Assembly (NCBI GenBank): GCA_041624435.1
Contig: JBFJVB010000003.1
Location: forward strand, 1 to 64,000
Direction of reading: 5' to 3'
Source: Oceanococcus sp041624435
Lineage (GTDB): Bacteria; Pseudomonadota; Gammaproteobacteria; Nevskiales; Oceanococcaceae
Length of the DNA stretch: 64,000 nt
The notes under the pieces were generated by a model. That model had not been told where the DNA came from, made no database searches, and saw only the letters and a list, made by a program, of their open reading frames with translations. The position numbers and the translations under genes were made by a program. Below, in pieces: positions 16,748-25,885 of the stretch; within the stretch, counting starts at the first letter, position 1, and each line of letters begins with the position of its first letter.

Positions 16748-18121
16748 CTATTGCGTCCGCGCCGTCTTGCGCGGGCGCAATTTGCGGCGCCTGCTGCGCC
16801 GTCCCCGGCTGCCATCGGAGTCCACGGTGCGCAGCGCACAAACCGCGATCGGTTCCGGGAATCCCTTGAGCTTTTCGGGCTTGCGCCCTTCGGTGACCAA
16901 TTCGAGCGTATCGCTCAGCGCGTCCACGGTACGGGTGTCCGACAGAATTTCTCCCGATTCGGCCCGGTCGCACAAGCGCGCGGCCAGATTCACCGCATTG
17001 CCGACCGCGACATATTCCAGCCGACGGGCGGCGCGAATGGCCCCGACGGTGGTCTTGCCGGTTGCCAGCCCGATGCCCAAACCCAGCTGAGGCGCGGCCT
17101 CCTCAATCATGGCCAGACCTTGTTGCATCAGTTCCAGTGCCAGCCGCACGGCCCGGTCCGCGTGATCCGGCAGGGGCACCGGAGCCCCTACCAGGATCAG
17201 CACGCCGTCCCCGGCATGGTCCTTGATCGTGCCGCCGTGGTTCGCGGCCACCTGACCCACGACCGCATAAAAGCGTTCCAGCAGGGTGACCACCTGGTCG
17301 GAATCGCGCTCCCGTGCGTAACTGGTAAACCCGCGCAGATCGCACATCACCACGGACAACACCCGGCGCTCACGGCGCAGCGCCTGCACCGAGCCATCGC
17401 TCTGCAGGAGCTGGGCAACTTCGGGCGAGACAAATTCGCGCATCGACCGGCCCCGCTCGGTCTGGATGAGCAGATAACGCACCGAACCGGCCAGGAAAAA
17501 CAGCAGGCCAATGGTCAATGTAATCGGAATCACCGCGCCACCAAACACCAGGGCGGCCAGCAGGAAAGGCCCGGCGATCGATAATGCCCGCAAGCGCACG
17601 GCTTCGGCCGGATCAATATGGCTGGCACGCAGGGTGGCGATGGCAATCCCGGCCAGCACGATGCTGGCCGTGAGAATCGGCGCGAAGATCGCGAACTCGA
17701 AGCCGCGCACCCGAAACACGCCCAGTGCATCCGAGGTCGCCTGACGGGGGTCGATCAGCAAATAGCCCAGATTCAGGACCCAGTACACCAGCACCAGGAC
17801 CTGCGAGGCGCGAAACAGCCGCTGGGTGCGGAACCGTGATTTCTCCGGACCGGCGTCGCCGATGCGTCGCCCCCACTCGATTCCGGACCAGATGGCCAGA
17901 CTCTCCAGGCTCAGATTCAGCATCATCACGCCCCAGCCGGCGGGGACTGCGGCCTCCGGACCGTCGGAACCACTCAGAAACAGACGCAGACCGATCGCGA
18001 CCAGACAGGCCGACAGCGACCGGCTGGCGGCGTTGTGCCAATCGTTCCACAGAAAGATCAGCCCGGTACCGGCCGTCATCAGACCGACCACGAACAGCGC
18101 GGTTTCGGGAAGCATCAGCAT
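16748..18121 (-). CDS. Membrane-bound class III adenylyl/guanylyl cyclase
   Basis: A 457-residue cyclase with about six or seven membrane helices (residues 5-235) and a C-terminal catalytic domain (about 255-430). The catalytic motifs are intact: VMCDLRGFTSYA and IKDHAGDGVLILVG carry the two metal-binding Asp residues, and YVAVGNAVNLAARL has the transition-state Asn and Arg, so a homodimer with two active sites is expected. The tail is strongly basic (RGRRSRRRKLRPRK). The frame extends to 18199, and the ATG at 18121 starts at the first helix. It follows a PfkB kinase gene by 141 bp on the same strand, probably in one transcript. Confidence 0.85.
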   Translation of the reverse strand: MLMLPETALFVVGLMTAGTGLIFLWNDWHNAASRSLSACLVAIGLRLFLSGSDGPEAAVPAGWGVMMLNLSLESLAIWSGIEWGRRIGDAGPEKSRFRTQRLFRASQVLVLVYWVLNLGYLLIDPRQATSDALGVFRVRGFEFAIFAPILTASIVLAGIAIATLRASHIDPAEAVRLRALSIAGPFLLAALVFGGAVIPITLTIGLLFFLAGSVRYLLIQTERGRSMREFVSPEVAQLLQSDGSVQALRRERRVLSVVMCDLRGFTSYARERDSDQVVTLLERFYAVVGQVAANHGGTIKDHAGDGVLILVGAPVPLPDHADRAVRLALELMQQGLAMIEEAAPQLGLGIGLATGKTTVGAIRAARRLEYVAVGNAVNLAARLCDRAESGEILSDTRTVDALSDTLELVTEGRKPEKLKGFPEPIAVCALRTVDSDGSRGRRSRRRKLRPRKTARTQ

Positions 18122-18262
18122 GAAGGGACCGGCCCAAACGAACGAGGCCCTACAGTACCGCTGTCGCCGGGCTTGCGGAAGAAGCGGCGGCAAAAGCACC
18201 GGCAGCCGCCGCCCCTGCGAGCTCAGATCCGCCTGCCGAAGGGCAGCGGATCCGCCCAGAGA

Positions 18263-19198
18263 TCAGCTCATCGCGTAGCCAAATTCCGCATTGAAGCGGG
18301 TCGCAAACTCCTCGGCGCTGAAGCGGTGATTCTGGGTGCCGGCCTGTTCGATTTTCCAGGAGCCACACAGGGCGGCAATCCGCGCCGTGGTTTCCCAATC
18401 CATACCCTGGAGCAAGCCGTACAGCAAGCCGCCACGGTAAGCATCTCCGCAGCCGGTGGGATCCACCACCGCCGCCGGCGTGACCACCGGAATCTCCAGT
18501 TGCCGGCCACCGGTAAAGATGTGCGAGCCCTTGCTTCCGCGGGTCACGATCAGCGCTTCGACGCGCTGCGCCAGCTGCTCCAGGCTCAGTCCGGTGCGCT
18601 CGGTGAGCAGGCCGGATTCATAGTCATTGACCGCAACATAGGTGGCCTGCTCGACGAAGGCCAGCAGTTCTGGGCCATCAAACATCGGCAGGCCCTGACC
18701 CGGATCGAACATGAACGGGATGCCGCGATCGGCGAACTGGGCCGCGTGCTGCAGCATGCCGTCGCGTCCATCGGGCGAGACCATGCCCAGCCGAATCGCC
18801 GGATCATCCGGGATGGGCTGGACGTGCGCTTCACTCATCGCGCCGGGATGAAACGCGGTGATCTGGTTATCGTCCAGATCGGTAACGATGTAGGCCTGCG
18901 CGGTAAAAGCACCATCGATGGTTTTCACCAGACGCTGGTCCAGGCCCAGGCCTTCCAGACGGGTCTGGTAAGGCGCAAAATCCTCGCCCACGGTTCCCAT
19001 CGGCAGGGCCGCCCCGCCCAGCATCTGCAGGTTATAGGCGATGTTGCCGGCGCAACCGCCGAATTCACGGCGCAGTTCGGGCACCAGAAAGGCCACATTC
19101 AGAATGTGCACCTTGTCGGGCAGAATTTCATCGGCGAAGCGGCCGCGAAAGACCATGATGTTGTCGTAGGCAAAAGAACCGCAAATCAGCGCTGTCAT
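18263..19198 (-). CDS. PfkB family carbohydrate/adenosine kinase
   Basis: A 311-residue ribokinase-fold kinase. It starts MTALICGSFAYDNIMVF and has the Gly-Gly substrate motif REFGGCAGNIAYNL (near 48-61). PfkB signature 2 is present as VVDPTGCGDAYRGGLL (near 248-263), with the catalytic base Asp in GCGDA. Proteins with this N-terminus are often annotated as adenosine kinase, which phosphorylates adenosine to AMP, but other nucleosides or sugars are possible. The frame opens earlier, and the ATG at 19198 matches homologue length. A class III cyclase gene lies immediately downstream, so the pair may link purine nucleotides to cyclic nucleotide signalling. Confidence 0.85.
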   Translation of the reverse strand: MTALICGSFAYDNIMVFRGRFADEILPDKVHILNVAFLVPELRREFGGCAGNIAYNLQMLGGAALPMGTVGEDFAPYQTRLEGLGLDQRLVKTIDGAFTAQAYIVTDLDDNQITAFHPGAMSEAHVQPIPDDPAIRLGMVSPDGRDGMLQHAAQFADRGIPFMFDPGQGLPMFDGPELLAFVEQATYVAVNDYESGLLTERTGLSLEQLAQRVEALIVTRGSKGSHIFTGGRQLEIPVVTPAAVVDPTGCGDAYRGGLLYGLLQGMDWETTARIAALCGSWKIEQAGTQNHRFSAEEFATRFNAEFGYAMS

Positions 19199-19424
19199 GT
19201 GTTTTTGAATGCTCTTGATAAATACCGATCCTGCCACCGCGGGAATCCCCCCACCGCGACAGGCCCTGTCCTTGCTAGAATCTCGTCCCGAACTTGCCAT
19301 GGCAGAGCAACCGGGCTCGCCGAGAGGATCGGCCGCCTGTTGCGCTGTGTATACCCGAACAAGGATTCCCCGGGCACCGTGTCGAACCGCATCCGTCCGG
19401 ATCCCCTAGGTGCCGCATAGGTCG

Positions 19425-20150
19425 ATGATAGCTGATCAATATATCTGGGTGTTCTGGACCGCCCTGCTGCTGGCCCTGTGGATAGGCCTGTACATCGGCC
19501 TGCCCGGCCATCGCAGCATCATGTGGTGGTCGAGTCTGATCTGCATGCCGCTGGGCCTGACCCAGCCGGTCTACCTGCAGGCGTACTGGACGCCCCCGAG
19601 CCTGTTTGGCCTGACGCAACGCACCGGTTTCGACCTGGAAAGCCTGCTGTTCTGCTTTACCATCGCGGGCATCAGCATCGCCCTGTTCAAGGTCTATTCC
19701 GGGACCATCATCCTGCCGACCAACGATCCGGTACGCCGCGCGCAAATCAACCGTCGCTTCAAACCGGCCATCGCCGCCCCCTTCGTGCTCTCGCCATGGC
19801 TGTACCTGATCTGGCCCTGGAATCCGATTTACTGGGCCATCCTGACCATGTTGATCGGTGCCCTGGCGGCGATGTGGTGCCTGCCCGAGTGGGTGCGCAA
19901 ACTGGGCATCAGCGCGCTGCTGTTCACCGCGGTCTACGCCGTGCCCTTGCTGGTGCTGGAACTGCTGGCCCCCGGCTATACCCAGCGGGTCTGGAACCTG
20001 CAAGACCTGTCTGGCGTGACCCTGTTCACCGCGCCAGTTGAAGAATTTCTGTTCGCCATCTGCTTCAGCCTGTCCTGCAATGGCATTTATCTGTTGCTGC
20101 TATGGAACCGCTACGGCGTCACCACGCCGGAGACCTTGACTGCGGACTGA
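19425..20150 (+). CDS. Lycopene cyclase-domain membrane protein
   Basis: A 241-residue polytopic protein with about seven hydrophobic segments, similar in plan to the duplicated heterodimeric lycopene cyclase type (CrtYc/CrtYd, CarR). The second repeat has TLFTAPVEEFLFAICFSLSC, carrying the P-x-E-E motif thought to be essential, and ends near TTPETL, which is also typical. The first repeat is weak. No other carotenoid gene is nearby, so the substrate may be another isoprenoid. The frame opens at a GTG (19410), and the ATG at 19425 (MIADQYIW) fits better. Its 3' end overlaps the convergent SDR gene by 51 bp. Confidence 0.75.
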   Translation: MIADQYIWVFWTALLLALWIGLYIGLPGHRSIMWWSSLICMPLGLTQPVYLQAYWTPPSLFGLTQRTGFDLESLLFCFTIAGISIALFKVYSGTIILPTNDPVRRAQINRRFKPAIAAPFVLSPWLYLIWPWNPIYWAILTMLIGALAAMWCLPEWVRKLGISALLFTAVYAVPLLVLELLAPGYTQRVWNLQDLSGVTLFTAPVEEFLFAICFSLSCNGIYLLLLWNRYGVTTPETLTAD

Positions 20151-21143
20151 CGGCCCACCGCTCCGTGCGCCGCAGCGCGCGGTGCGTGTCCAGGCCAGGG
20201 TTTGCTCCCACAGTTGCGCGGCGACGGCCGTATCGGCCGCGGCCGGGCTGGCAGCAGCCGGCTGACAGCGCCGAAAATAGCCACCCGCCCGGGCGCAAGG
20301 AGCGGTCGCGCAGTGCAGCGTGGTTTGCGCACCTTCCTGGGTATTGAGCATGAAGGCCTGTTCCAGCGGCGCCAGGGCCTTGCGCAGGCGGGCCAGACGT
20401 GGCGCTCCCTCCAGTCCGCGATCAGCGATCTGACTGTATACCGCACCGGGGTGCAGGCAGCAGCTGCTCAGGCCTCGCGCGGCGTAGCGGCGCTGCAACT
20501 CGAAACTCATGTGCACCAGCCCCAGCTTGGACAGGCCATAGGCCACCCAGGAGTCATAGGTTTCCGGCACGGTCAGCAAGCCCGCATTATTGCCCTTGTC
20601 ATGCAGTTGTGACACCACAGTGACGACCCGCGCGGCGCCATGCCGGGCGGCACTGTCCAGCAGCATCGGCAGCAGCATCTGGGTCAGATCAAAGGTTCCC
20701 AGATAATTGATTCGCCAGTGCAGTTCGTGACCATCGGCGGTGAGATGGGGCTGTTTCCACTGCGACAGCAAATCCAGGTGAATACCGGCGTTGTTGATCA
20801 GCACATCCAGCCGCGACCCCTGACGCTCAATATACTGCGCAACGAAAGCGGCCACCGATTCGGCCTGACTCAAATCCAGGGCTGCGGCTCTGACCTGACC
20901 GCCGCCCTCCGGCAGGCCGCGGTTCAGGCTGTCCGCAGCCTCCTGCGGCGCATGGCGTGCGGTGATCATCACGCTCGCCCCCCAGGCAGCCAATGTGCCT
21001 GCGGTGGCGAAGCCAATCGAACCGGGACTGGCACCGGTGACGATGATCTGCTGCCCGCGCAGGTCACGCGGCGTGGCAAAAGGAGCGCGTATGACCGTGC
21101 GTCGCCACCAGGATCGCCGCGCTTCGGCCGCAGTTTCAGACAT
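20100..21143 (-). CDS. Short-chain dehydrogenase/reductase
   Basis: A 347-residue SDR with NAD(P)-binding motif VTGASPGSIGFATAGTLAAW (near 35-54), structural NNAG (near 113), and catalytic Tyr-x-x-x-Lys in YGLSKLGL (near 201-208). It most resembles the retinol-dehydrogenase/WW-oxidoreductase-like group that acts on lipophilic alcohols. AAGGAG lies seven bases upstream of the ATG at 21143. The last 30 residues are Arg/Gly/Ala-rich, lie partly antisense to the lycopene-cyclase-like gene, and look like a read-through tail, so the stop may once have been earlier. The gene is transcribed away from the DUF1501 terminator. Confidence 0.85.
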   Translation of the reverse strand: MSETAAEARRSWWRRTVIRAPFATPRDLRGQQIIVTGASPGSIGFATAGTLAAWGASVMITARHAPQEAADSLNRGLPEGGGQVRAAALDLSQAESVAAFVAQYIERQGSRLDVLINNAGIHLDLLSQWKQPHLTADGHELHWRINYLGTFDLTQMLLPMLLDSAARHGAARVVTVVSQLHDKGNNAGLLTVPETYDSWVAYGLSKLGLVHMSFELQRRYAARGLSSCCLHPGAVYSQIADRGLEGAPRLARLRKALAPLEQAFMLNTQEGAQTTLHCATAPCARAGGYFRRCQPAAASPAAADTAVAAQLWEQTLAWTRTARCGARSGGPSVRSQGLRRGDAVAVP

Positions 21144-21235
21144 GCCCGTACTCCTTGAGGATGTGAGTGGCTGCCGCAGCCGGCTCAACCGTAATCGCCC
21201 AGCCTCACACCACCGGCCTGGACACCCGGCATCGG

Positions 21236-21295
21236 TGAAAAAGGACGCCGCGGCAAGCTGCTGCGATCAAATCGATCGCAGCAAGCTGCCGCGGC
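21236..21295 (-). terminator. Rho-independent terminator of the DUF1800-DUF1501 operon
   Basis: On the minus strand a near-perfect 22 bp inverted repeat (arms at 21274-21295 and 21247-21268, starting GCCGCGGCA) is followed within three bases by CTTTTTCACC. It lies 27 bp beyond the DUF1501 stop codon. Confidence 0.8.
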
Positions 21296-21321
21296 ACCAG
21301 ACTTCCACCACATTCTAAGCT

Positions 21322-22602
21322 TCAGGCTCGGTATTCGAACAAATCCAGTGTCGATGGCTGATAACCGAACCGCGGGAACATGGTTTCCCAATCCGCTGCG
21401 CCTAAATCCAGACCCAGGCGACGCTCCAGGAGCTGCGTCAGCACGCTGCGATAATCGGTCGTCACCCGCAGATCACCGCGATGCGCCATCTCGCCCAGCA
21501 GACTGCCATCGCTGCGGCTCCAGTTCTGGGCATGGATGCCACCCCGAACCCCGCCGCCCAGCAACATCATCAGTCCGCCGGTGCCGTGATCCGTTCCCTG
21601 CGAGCCATTGCCGCGAAGCCGCCGGCCGAACTCGGACTGCACCATCACCGTGACATTGGCGATGTTGGCCCGACCGGACTCTGCCCCCAGATCGGCATAC
21701 AGGGCGGCCAGAGACTCGGCCAGATTGCCGATCAAGGCATCCTGTCTGGCCAGTTGATCACCGTGCGTATCCCAGCCGCCATAATCCAGGCAGATCAACT
21801 CGACCTCCGGGACCGCCTTGATGACCTTGGCGGCTTCGGACAACTGGTCACCCAGTACGGAATCCGGATAACGCACCCCATTGTGGGAGACCCCGGCCAG
21901 GTCCTTGCAGGCGACGTCATTGACGACTTCGGCCGTTCGGGCGCCGAGTATTTCCACCGGCGAGTCGGCCCCCTCGTGCAGGCTGCGAATCGCCTGGGCA
22001 TAGGCCTCCGGATCATCCACATTCAGTTCCAGATCGTTAAGCCGCCGCGTGGTGACCACACTGGTACTCCCAAACAGGGCGCTGGGAGCCGAGGGTTGCA
22101 AGGCCAGGGCCCGCGCGAACGGGTCCACTACCACCGGACTGGCGGCGCGCAGGTAGCGTGCCATCCAGCCGCCGTCGGTAGCCTTTTCCTGGCCATTGGC
22201 GTACTCGATCCGATCCTCGTTGGCGAAATGGGAGCGCCGACCGCCCGCATCACCCGCACCCATGACAATGGCGAGGTCGCCATTGGCCCAGCAGCCGTTA
22301 TCGATCAGCGGGGCGAACTTGGGATGCAGCCCGAAATAGCCATCACCCACGGACAGGGGATTGTCGATCATGACATCGAACACACCCGCCTCCCGACGCA
22401 ACTGGGCATATCCCTGATCAGCGTGAGGCACGCACATATTCAGCGCGTCCGCGCCTCCGCGCAGGAAAATCTGGATCAGTACATCGCGGTTCTGCGTGGC
22501 CTTTGCCACGTTGCAATTGGTGGAAGCCTGGGCCCGGTTGCTGGTCAGTAAAGCCAAGCTCGCGGCGGCGCCGATTCCGGTAAGCAAATCTCTGCGTAAC
22601 AT
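21322..22602 (-). CDS. DUF1501 family exported protein
   Basis: A 426-residue protein of the DUF1501 family (alkaline-phosphatase-like superfamily, no proven activity). The N-terminus MLRRDLLTGIGAAASLALL is a Tat-type signal. Conserved blocks include LIQIFLRGGADALNMCVPHA (near 44-63), YGGWDTHGDQ (near 270) and SEFGRRLRGNGSQGTDHGTG (near 320-339), which are the usual landmarks. These genes occur almost always next to a DUF1800 gene, as here, where its ATG lies 14 bp inside the upstream gene's end and GGAGAC precedes it. The pair is exported and may process a cell-surface polymer or substrate that is still unknown. Confidence 0.9.
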   Translation of the reverse strand: MLRRDLLTGIGAAASLALLTSNRAQASTNCNVAKATQNRDVLIQIFLRGGADALNMCVPHADQGYAQLRREAGVFDVMIDNPLSVGDGYFGLHPKFAPLIDNGCWANGDLAIVMGAGDAGGRRSHFANEDRIEYANGQEKATDGGWMARYLRAASPVVVDPFARALALQPSAPSALFGSTSVVTTRRLNDLELNVDDPEAYAQAIRSLHEGADSPVEILGARTAEVVNDVACKDLAGVSHNGVRYPDSVLGDQLSEAAKVIKAVPEVELICLDYGGWDTHGDQLARQDALIGNLAESLAALYADLGAESGRANIANVTVMVQSEFGRRLRGNGSQGTDHGTGGLMMLLGGGVRGGIHAQNWSRSDGSLLGEMAHRGDLRVTTDYRSVLTQLLERRLGLDLGAADWETMFPRFGYQPSTLDLFEYRA

Positions 22603-22615
22603 GATTGGTGTCTCC

Positions 22616-24346
22616 TTAACGAGCTTGAAAATACGGCGAGCTGAGAATGAGTCCGATGACTCCCTTGGCCTTGGCATAGGCCTGGGAGCGACTCAATTCC
22701 GTATCGCGATCGGCATCATCGCCATGGACAAACAACTCCAGGGCCGCCCGATCCTCGTTTTTCAATTCCCGATGCAGAATCCGCTTGCGCAGATTCTCAA
22801 CGATGCCCGCCGCGGTCCGTGCGGAACCGCTGAGCTCATCCACATCCACCTTGGCCGGATAGTTGTAGCCGCTACCAAAGGCCGCCGATTCGACCCAGCG
22901 ACGCAGGGTCCAGGCCGTACTCGACCAGTAACCGATTTCATCGGGATAACCCGTGGGCAATTCCCAGTCATGCGGGACCTGACCCAGGGCCTCCAGCTCC
23001 AGGGTCATGGCCCGTCCGTTGCTGCGAAACACCATGGCACCGGTCGCGCGCAGCGACGAAATATAGAACTCGAAGGGACGCTTGAACTTCTGGTCCTTCG
23101 CCGCCCGAAACTGCGGCGAATTGAGCAGCAGGCGCAGCATGCCGCGGATATCACCCTCGACCGCACCCAGCCCCAGCGGACCGGCATAGGCATCAGCCAG
23201 TTTTGCGACCAGAGCCTCGTCCGGCACGTCGCAGACGAAACGCCGCACCAGCTTGCGCGCCAGATTTTCTGCGGTAAACCGACTCTTGATCAGAATGTCG
23301 ATGACTTGCAGGCCATCATTGATACCACCGCCGGCAGGGATGTCATGTCCCATCACCCGCTTGGGACCGTCGTCGTGCTTGTCCGCATCGAAGAAGAAAT
23401 CGCCGGTGGCCGGGTCGACCGTCCAGCCGGTGAAGCAGCGGGCGACGTTCTGCACGTCCTCTTCGGTATAGCCACCTTTGGCATCCATGGCTTCGATGCC
23501 CAGCGTGTGCAGCTCCATGATTTCCCGGGCGTAATTCTCGTTCGGCGCGCCGTCGACGTTGCTCACCCCGTCGAGGTAGTAGATCATCGCCGTGCTCTTG
23601 GCCGAAGCGGTCAGCAGCGCCCGAAACGTGGTCAGCGCATTGGGCCGGATGACTTCCCGATCGTCCAGCATCTTGTGCACGCGCATGTCCTTGGACAGCC
23701 CGGAGTAGATACTGAAATGGTTGCTCCAGAATTCGACCATCACCTCGTACAGCTGACGCTGGCTCAGCAAGGCCCGATAGATCGTCACCCCGCGGAGCTG
23801 AGCCTCGGCCCGATGCGGCCCTGCGGTGGTCCCCTTGAAGTTGATTTCTTCCCAGACCCCATCATCGACGCCGGTGAGCGCGCCGAGGTCGACACCCAGC
23901 TTGCGCACCGTTTGCCGATAGGCGTTCTCGCTGATGTGATTGGGGCTGATCGGACTATTACCGTAGTGATAAATCGCCAGCCGGCGCGGCAAATGGTAGC
24001 CGGTGAAATTGTAGGCAATTTCGGCCTCACACAGCGCATCCGGGATCAGCTCGGGATGCAGCTGCTCTTCGATATAGGCCTCCTGGCCAATCAGCCGCGC
24101 CCGCTCCAGCGCGTCACGGCGAACGCCGAAACTGATCCGGTTGAGCAAATGCACCTCCGGGTCCGGTGCGGGCAGATCCACCAGTTCGTCAACACCGGCA
24201 TAGGTTTCCAGCTCAAAACCCAGCGCATTGGTATTGAGCACCTCGCGGTTGACTTCTCTGGCCACCCCATCAACGGTGATGCCCGCAGCCGCCATTGAAG
24301 GCGCGGCGAGCAAACCGGTCAGCAGTGAACGTCGTTGCATGTCCAT
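22616..24346 (-). CDS. DUF1800 family exported protein
   Basis: A 576-residue DUF1800 protein. The N-terminus MDMQRRSLLTGLLAAPSMAA is a twin-arginine-type signal. Family blocks are LLNRISFGVRRDALERA (near 62-78), MVEFWSNHFSIYSG (near 205), NENYAREIMELHTLGIEAMD (near 275-294), GGYTEEDVQNVARCFTGWTV and the C-terminal PTGYPDEIGYWSS. The function is unknown. It is the first gene of a two-gene operon with DUF1501. AGGAAG precedes the ATG at 24346, and a later ATG at 24340 is possible. A sigma-54-like promoter and a palindrome lie in the leader. Confidence 0.9.
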   Translation of the reverse strand: MDMQRRSLLTGLLAAPSMAAAGITVDGVAREVNREVLNTNALGFELETYAGVDELVDLPAPDPEVHLLNRISFGVRRDALERARLIGQEAYIEEQLHPELIPDALCEAEIAYNFTGYHLPRRLAIYHYGNSPISPNHISENAYRQTVRKLGVDLGALTGVDDGVWEEINFKGTTAGPHRAEAQLRGVTIYRALLSQRQLYEVMVEFWSNHFSIYSGLSKDMRVHKMLDDREVIRPNALTTFRALLTASAKSTAMIYYLDGVSNVDGAPNENYAREIMELHTLGIEAMDAKGGYTEEDVQNVARCFTGWTVDPATGDFFFDADKHDDGPKRVMGHDIPAGGGINDGLQVIDILIKSRFTAENLARKLVRRFVCDVPDEALVAKLADAYAGPLGLGAVEGDIRGMLRLLLNSPQFRAAKDQKFKRPFEFYISSLRATGAMVFRSNGRAMTLELEALGQVPHDWELPTGYPDEIGYWSSTAWTLRRWVESAAFGSGYNYPAKVDVDELSGSARTAAGIVENLRKRILHRELKNEDRAALELFVHGDDADRDTELSRSQAYAKAKGVIGLILSSPYFQAR

Positions 24347-24414
24347 CAGTCCTACTTCCTCCTGAAACGACACCTTGCGGTGCCACCCTATCCTTTGGTC
24401 TTAAATCTGACAGT

Positions 24415-24437
24415 CACGAACCGATCCATGGTTCGTG
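24415..24437. promoter_or_regulatory. 8 bp inverted repeat in DUF1800 leader (possible operator)
   Basis: CACGAACC-N7-GGTTCGTG is a perfect dyad with an 8 bp arm. It begins about 8 bases after the start point predicted from the sigma-54-like promoter, on the minus strand. It could be an operator or a leader-RNA hairpin. Confidence 0.4.
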
Positions 24438-24456
24438 TCACTTGAGAACCTGTTTC

Positions 24457-24472
24457 GCAAAGCCTGTGCCAA
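24457..24472 (-). promoter_or_regulatory. Candidate sigma-54 promoter of DUF1800-DUF1501
   Basis: Minus-strand TTGGCACAGGCTTTGC matches the RpoN consensus TGGCAC-N5-TTGC exactly, with correct GG-N10-GC spacing. The predicted start point is near 24445, about 100 nt before the DUF1800 ATG. Confidence 0.6.
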
Positions 24473-24868
24473 TTTTTTGACATGCACGGGAAATGGCCAG
24501 ATGAAATGGCCGGTTTTACCGCATGAGCGGGCAATTTCTAAGGAAATCAACTTAAATCAAGCCTGGCGACGCCGTCACCACGGCCCAAGGAAACTGACAA
24601 AATTTGGCAGTTTTTTACGTCCCAGGGCCGATTTACAGCCATTACCGCCCGTCTTACTGCGCTGTGAAGATTCAAAGTCAAGGTTTTGACGGTCGCCGCG
24701 ACAGCCTTGGGAGCCCGCTTCCCTGCGTGCGAAACGGCCCTGCCTGCAGTCCCTTAACAGCAGTAAATCCGCTGCTTCGTAGCTCTGTGGTGCCGATGCG
24801 CCCTGGTTTCCCGCTGTGCCCGGCATCCGCTCCGGCTGCTCATACGGCCAGACCGCTGGCACTGCCGC

Positions 24869-25723
24869 TCACCGACGCCTGGCCGAAATCAGGCTGTAGC
24901 TCCACAATCCACGCTGAAACGCGGTGATCTGCTCGCGCGAGCCTTCGACGTTCTCCGCCCGTACCGAGGAAAGGACGCCCATGCGGCGCAACAGGCGAAC
25001 AGCGGGTGTGGCCACCTGGCACATGCGCTTCAACCGGCGCAATGATGGCGCGACCGCTGGGCTGATATCGCGGTATTCAACGTCAGCAAACCCCGCCTGC
25101 TCCAGCTGCTTGCAGTAAACCTCCGCCGTCGGCAGAGCGGGCATGGCCCAGGCATTCAGACCCCGCACCATCGATTCACTCTCAGCGTCGGTGAGCGGCG
25201 GATTCGAGCGCATGAAGCAGTCGGTCAGCACCAGTCGCCCACCCGGCAACAGCAGCCTGTGCGCTTCGCTGAACACCGCGGCACGGTCTGGCGCGTGAAC
25301 GAGACTTTCCAGGGCCCAGAACACGGTAAACGCACCATCGGCAAACGGCGTTCTGCCAAAATCCCCCAGCAACAGACGAACTTGACTCTGGAGGTTTCGA
25401 CGGCTTGCCCACTGACTACCCTCGGACGCTTGAAAAGGAACCAGGGTGATCCCGGTTACATCGCAACCCCGATGTTCCGCCAGCCACAAGGCGCTACCGC
25501 CGTATCCGCACCCGGCGTCCAGCACGCGATCATCCGCGCCAATGGACACGGCCTCAGCCAGAACTTCGTTCATTCTCAACAGAGACGCCCGATGCGAGCG
25601 GTGCCGCTCATCGACATAGCCAAAATGAACCGCCAGGTCTTGCCGACTGCTCCACAAGATGCGGATATCGTGTCTGGTGGCCTCGTAATAAGCCGGTACA
25701 TCAGGCGTCTCTTGCACAGTCAT
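24869..25723 (-). CDS. SAM methyltransferase (tocopherol-methyltransferase-like), copy 1
   Basis: A 284-residue class I methyltransferase related to the gamma-tocopherol / sterol / coclaurine methyltransferase group. Motif I is VLDAGCGYGGSALWLA (near 68-83), followed by VTGITLVPFQ, then LLLGDFGRTPFADGAFTVFW and ESLVHAPDRAAVFSEAHRLL. The N-terminal helix with YYEATRHDIRILWSSRQDLA is typical of enzymes acting on lipid or isoprenoid substrates. It is a clear paralogue of the gene at 39023-39913, sharing LDAGCGYGGSA and PSLRRLK. The ATG at 25723 is preferred over the open extension to 25831. It is divergent from the FAD oxidoreductase gene across 162 bp. Confidence 0.85.
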   Translation of the reverse strand: MTVQETPDVPAYYEATRHDIRILWSSRQDLAVHFGYVDERHRSHRASLLRMNEVLAEAVSIGADDRVLDAGCGYGGSALWLAEHRGCDVTGITLVPFQASEGSQWASRRNLQSQVRLLLGDFGRTPFADGAFTVFWALESLVHAPDRAAVFSEAHRLLLPGGRLVLTDCFMRSNPPLTDAESESMVRGLNAWAMPALPTAEVYCKQLEQAGFADVEYRDISPAVAPSLRRLKRMCQVATPAVRLLRRMGVLSSVRAENVEGSREQITAFQRGLWSYSLISARRR

Positions 25724-25885
25724 TTTCGATCCGTCCAACCCCAGTTCCCAGGCATGCCTCCGCAATGCCGGTCCCGCGCTTGCGCAATAGCGGGCGCTTT
25801 TGCATGCTGCCCAAGTTCGCGCGCATGTCAATATCTTGGCATTTGGGGGAATGGTGAATCATTCGGCATGGCCTCAGGGGTCATC

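Larger units (their letters stand above)
24347..24868. other. Intergenic region with DUF1800 promoter
   Basis: This 522 bp stretch holds the control region of the DUF1800 operon in its left third (sigma-54-like promoter and palindrome, listed separately). The rest (about 24480-24868) has no gene I can recognise. It separates the core block from the methyltransferase/oxidoreductase cluster. Confidence 0.5.

Noticed and set aside
21481..22551. 356-codon plus-strand open frame
   Set aside because: Antisense to DUF1501; low-complexity shadow with no family signature.
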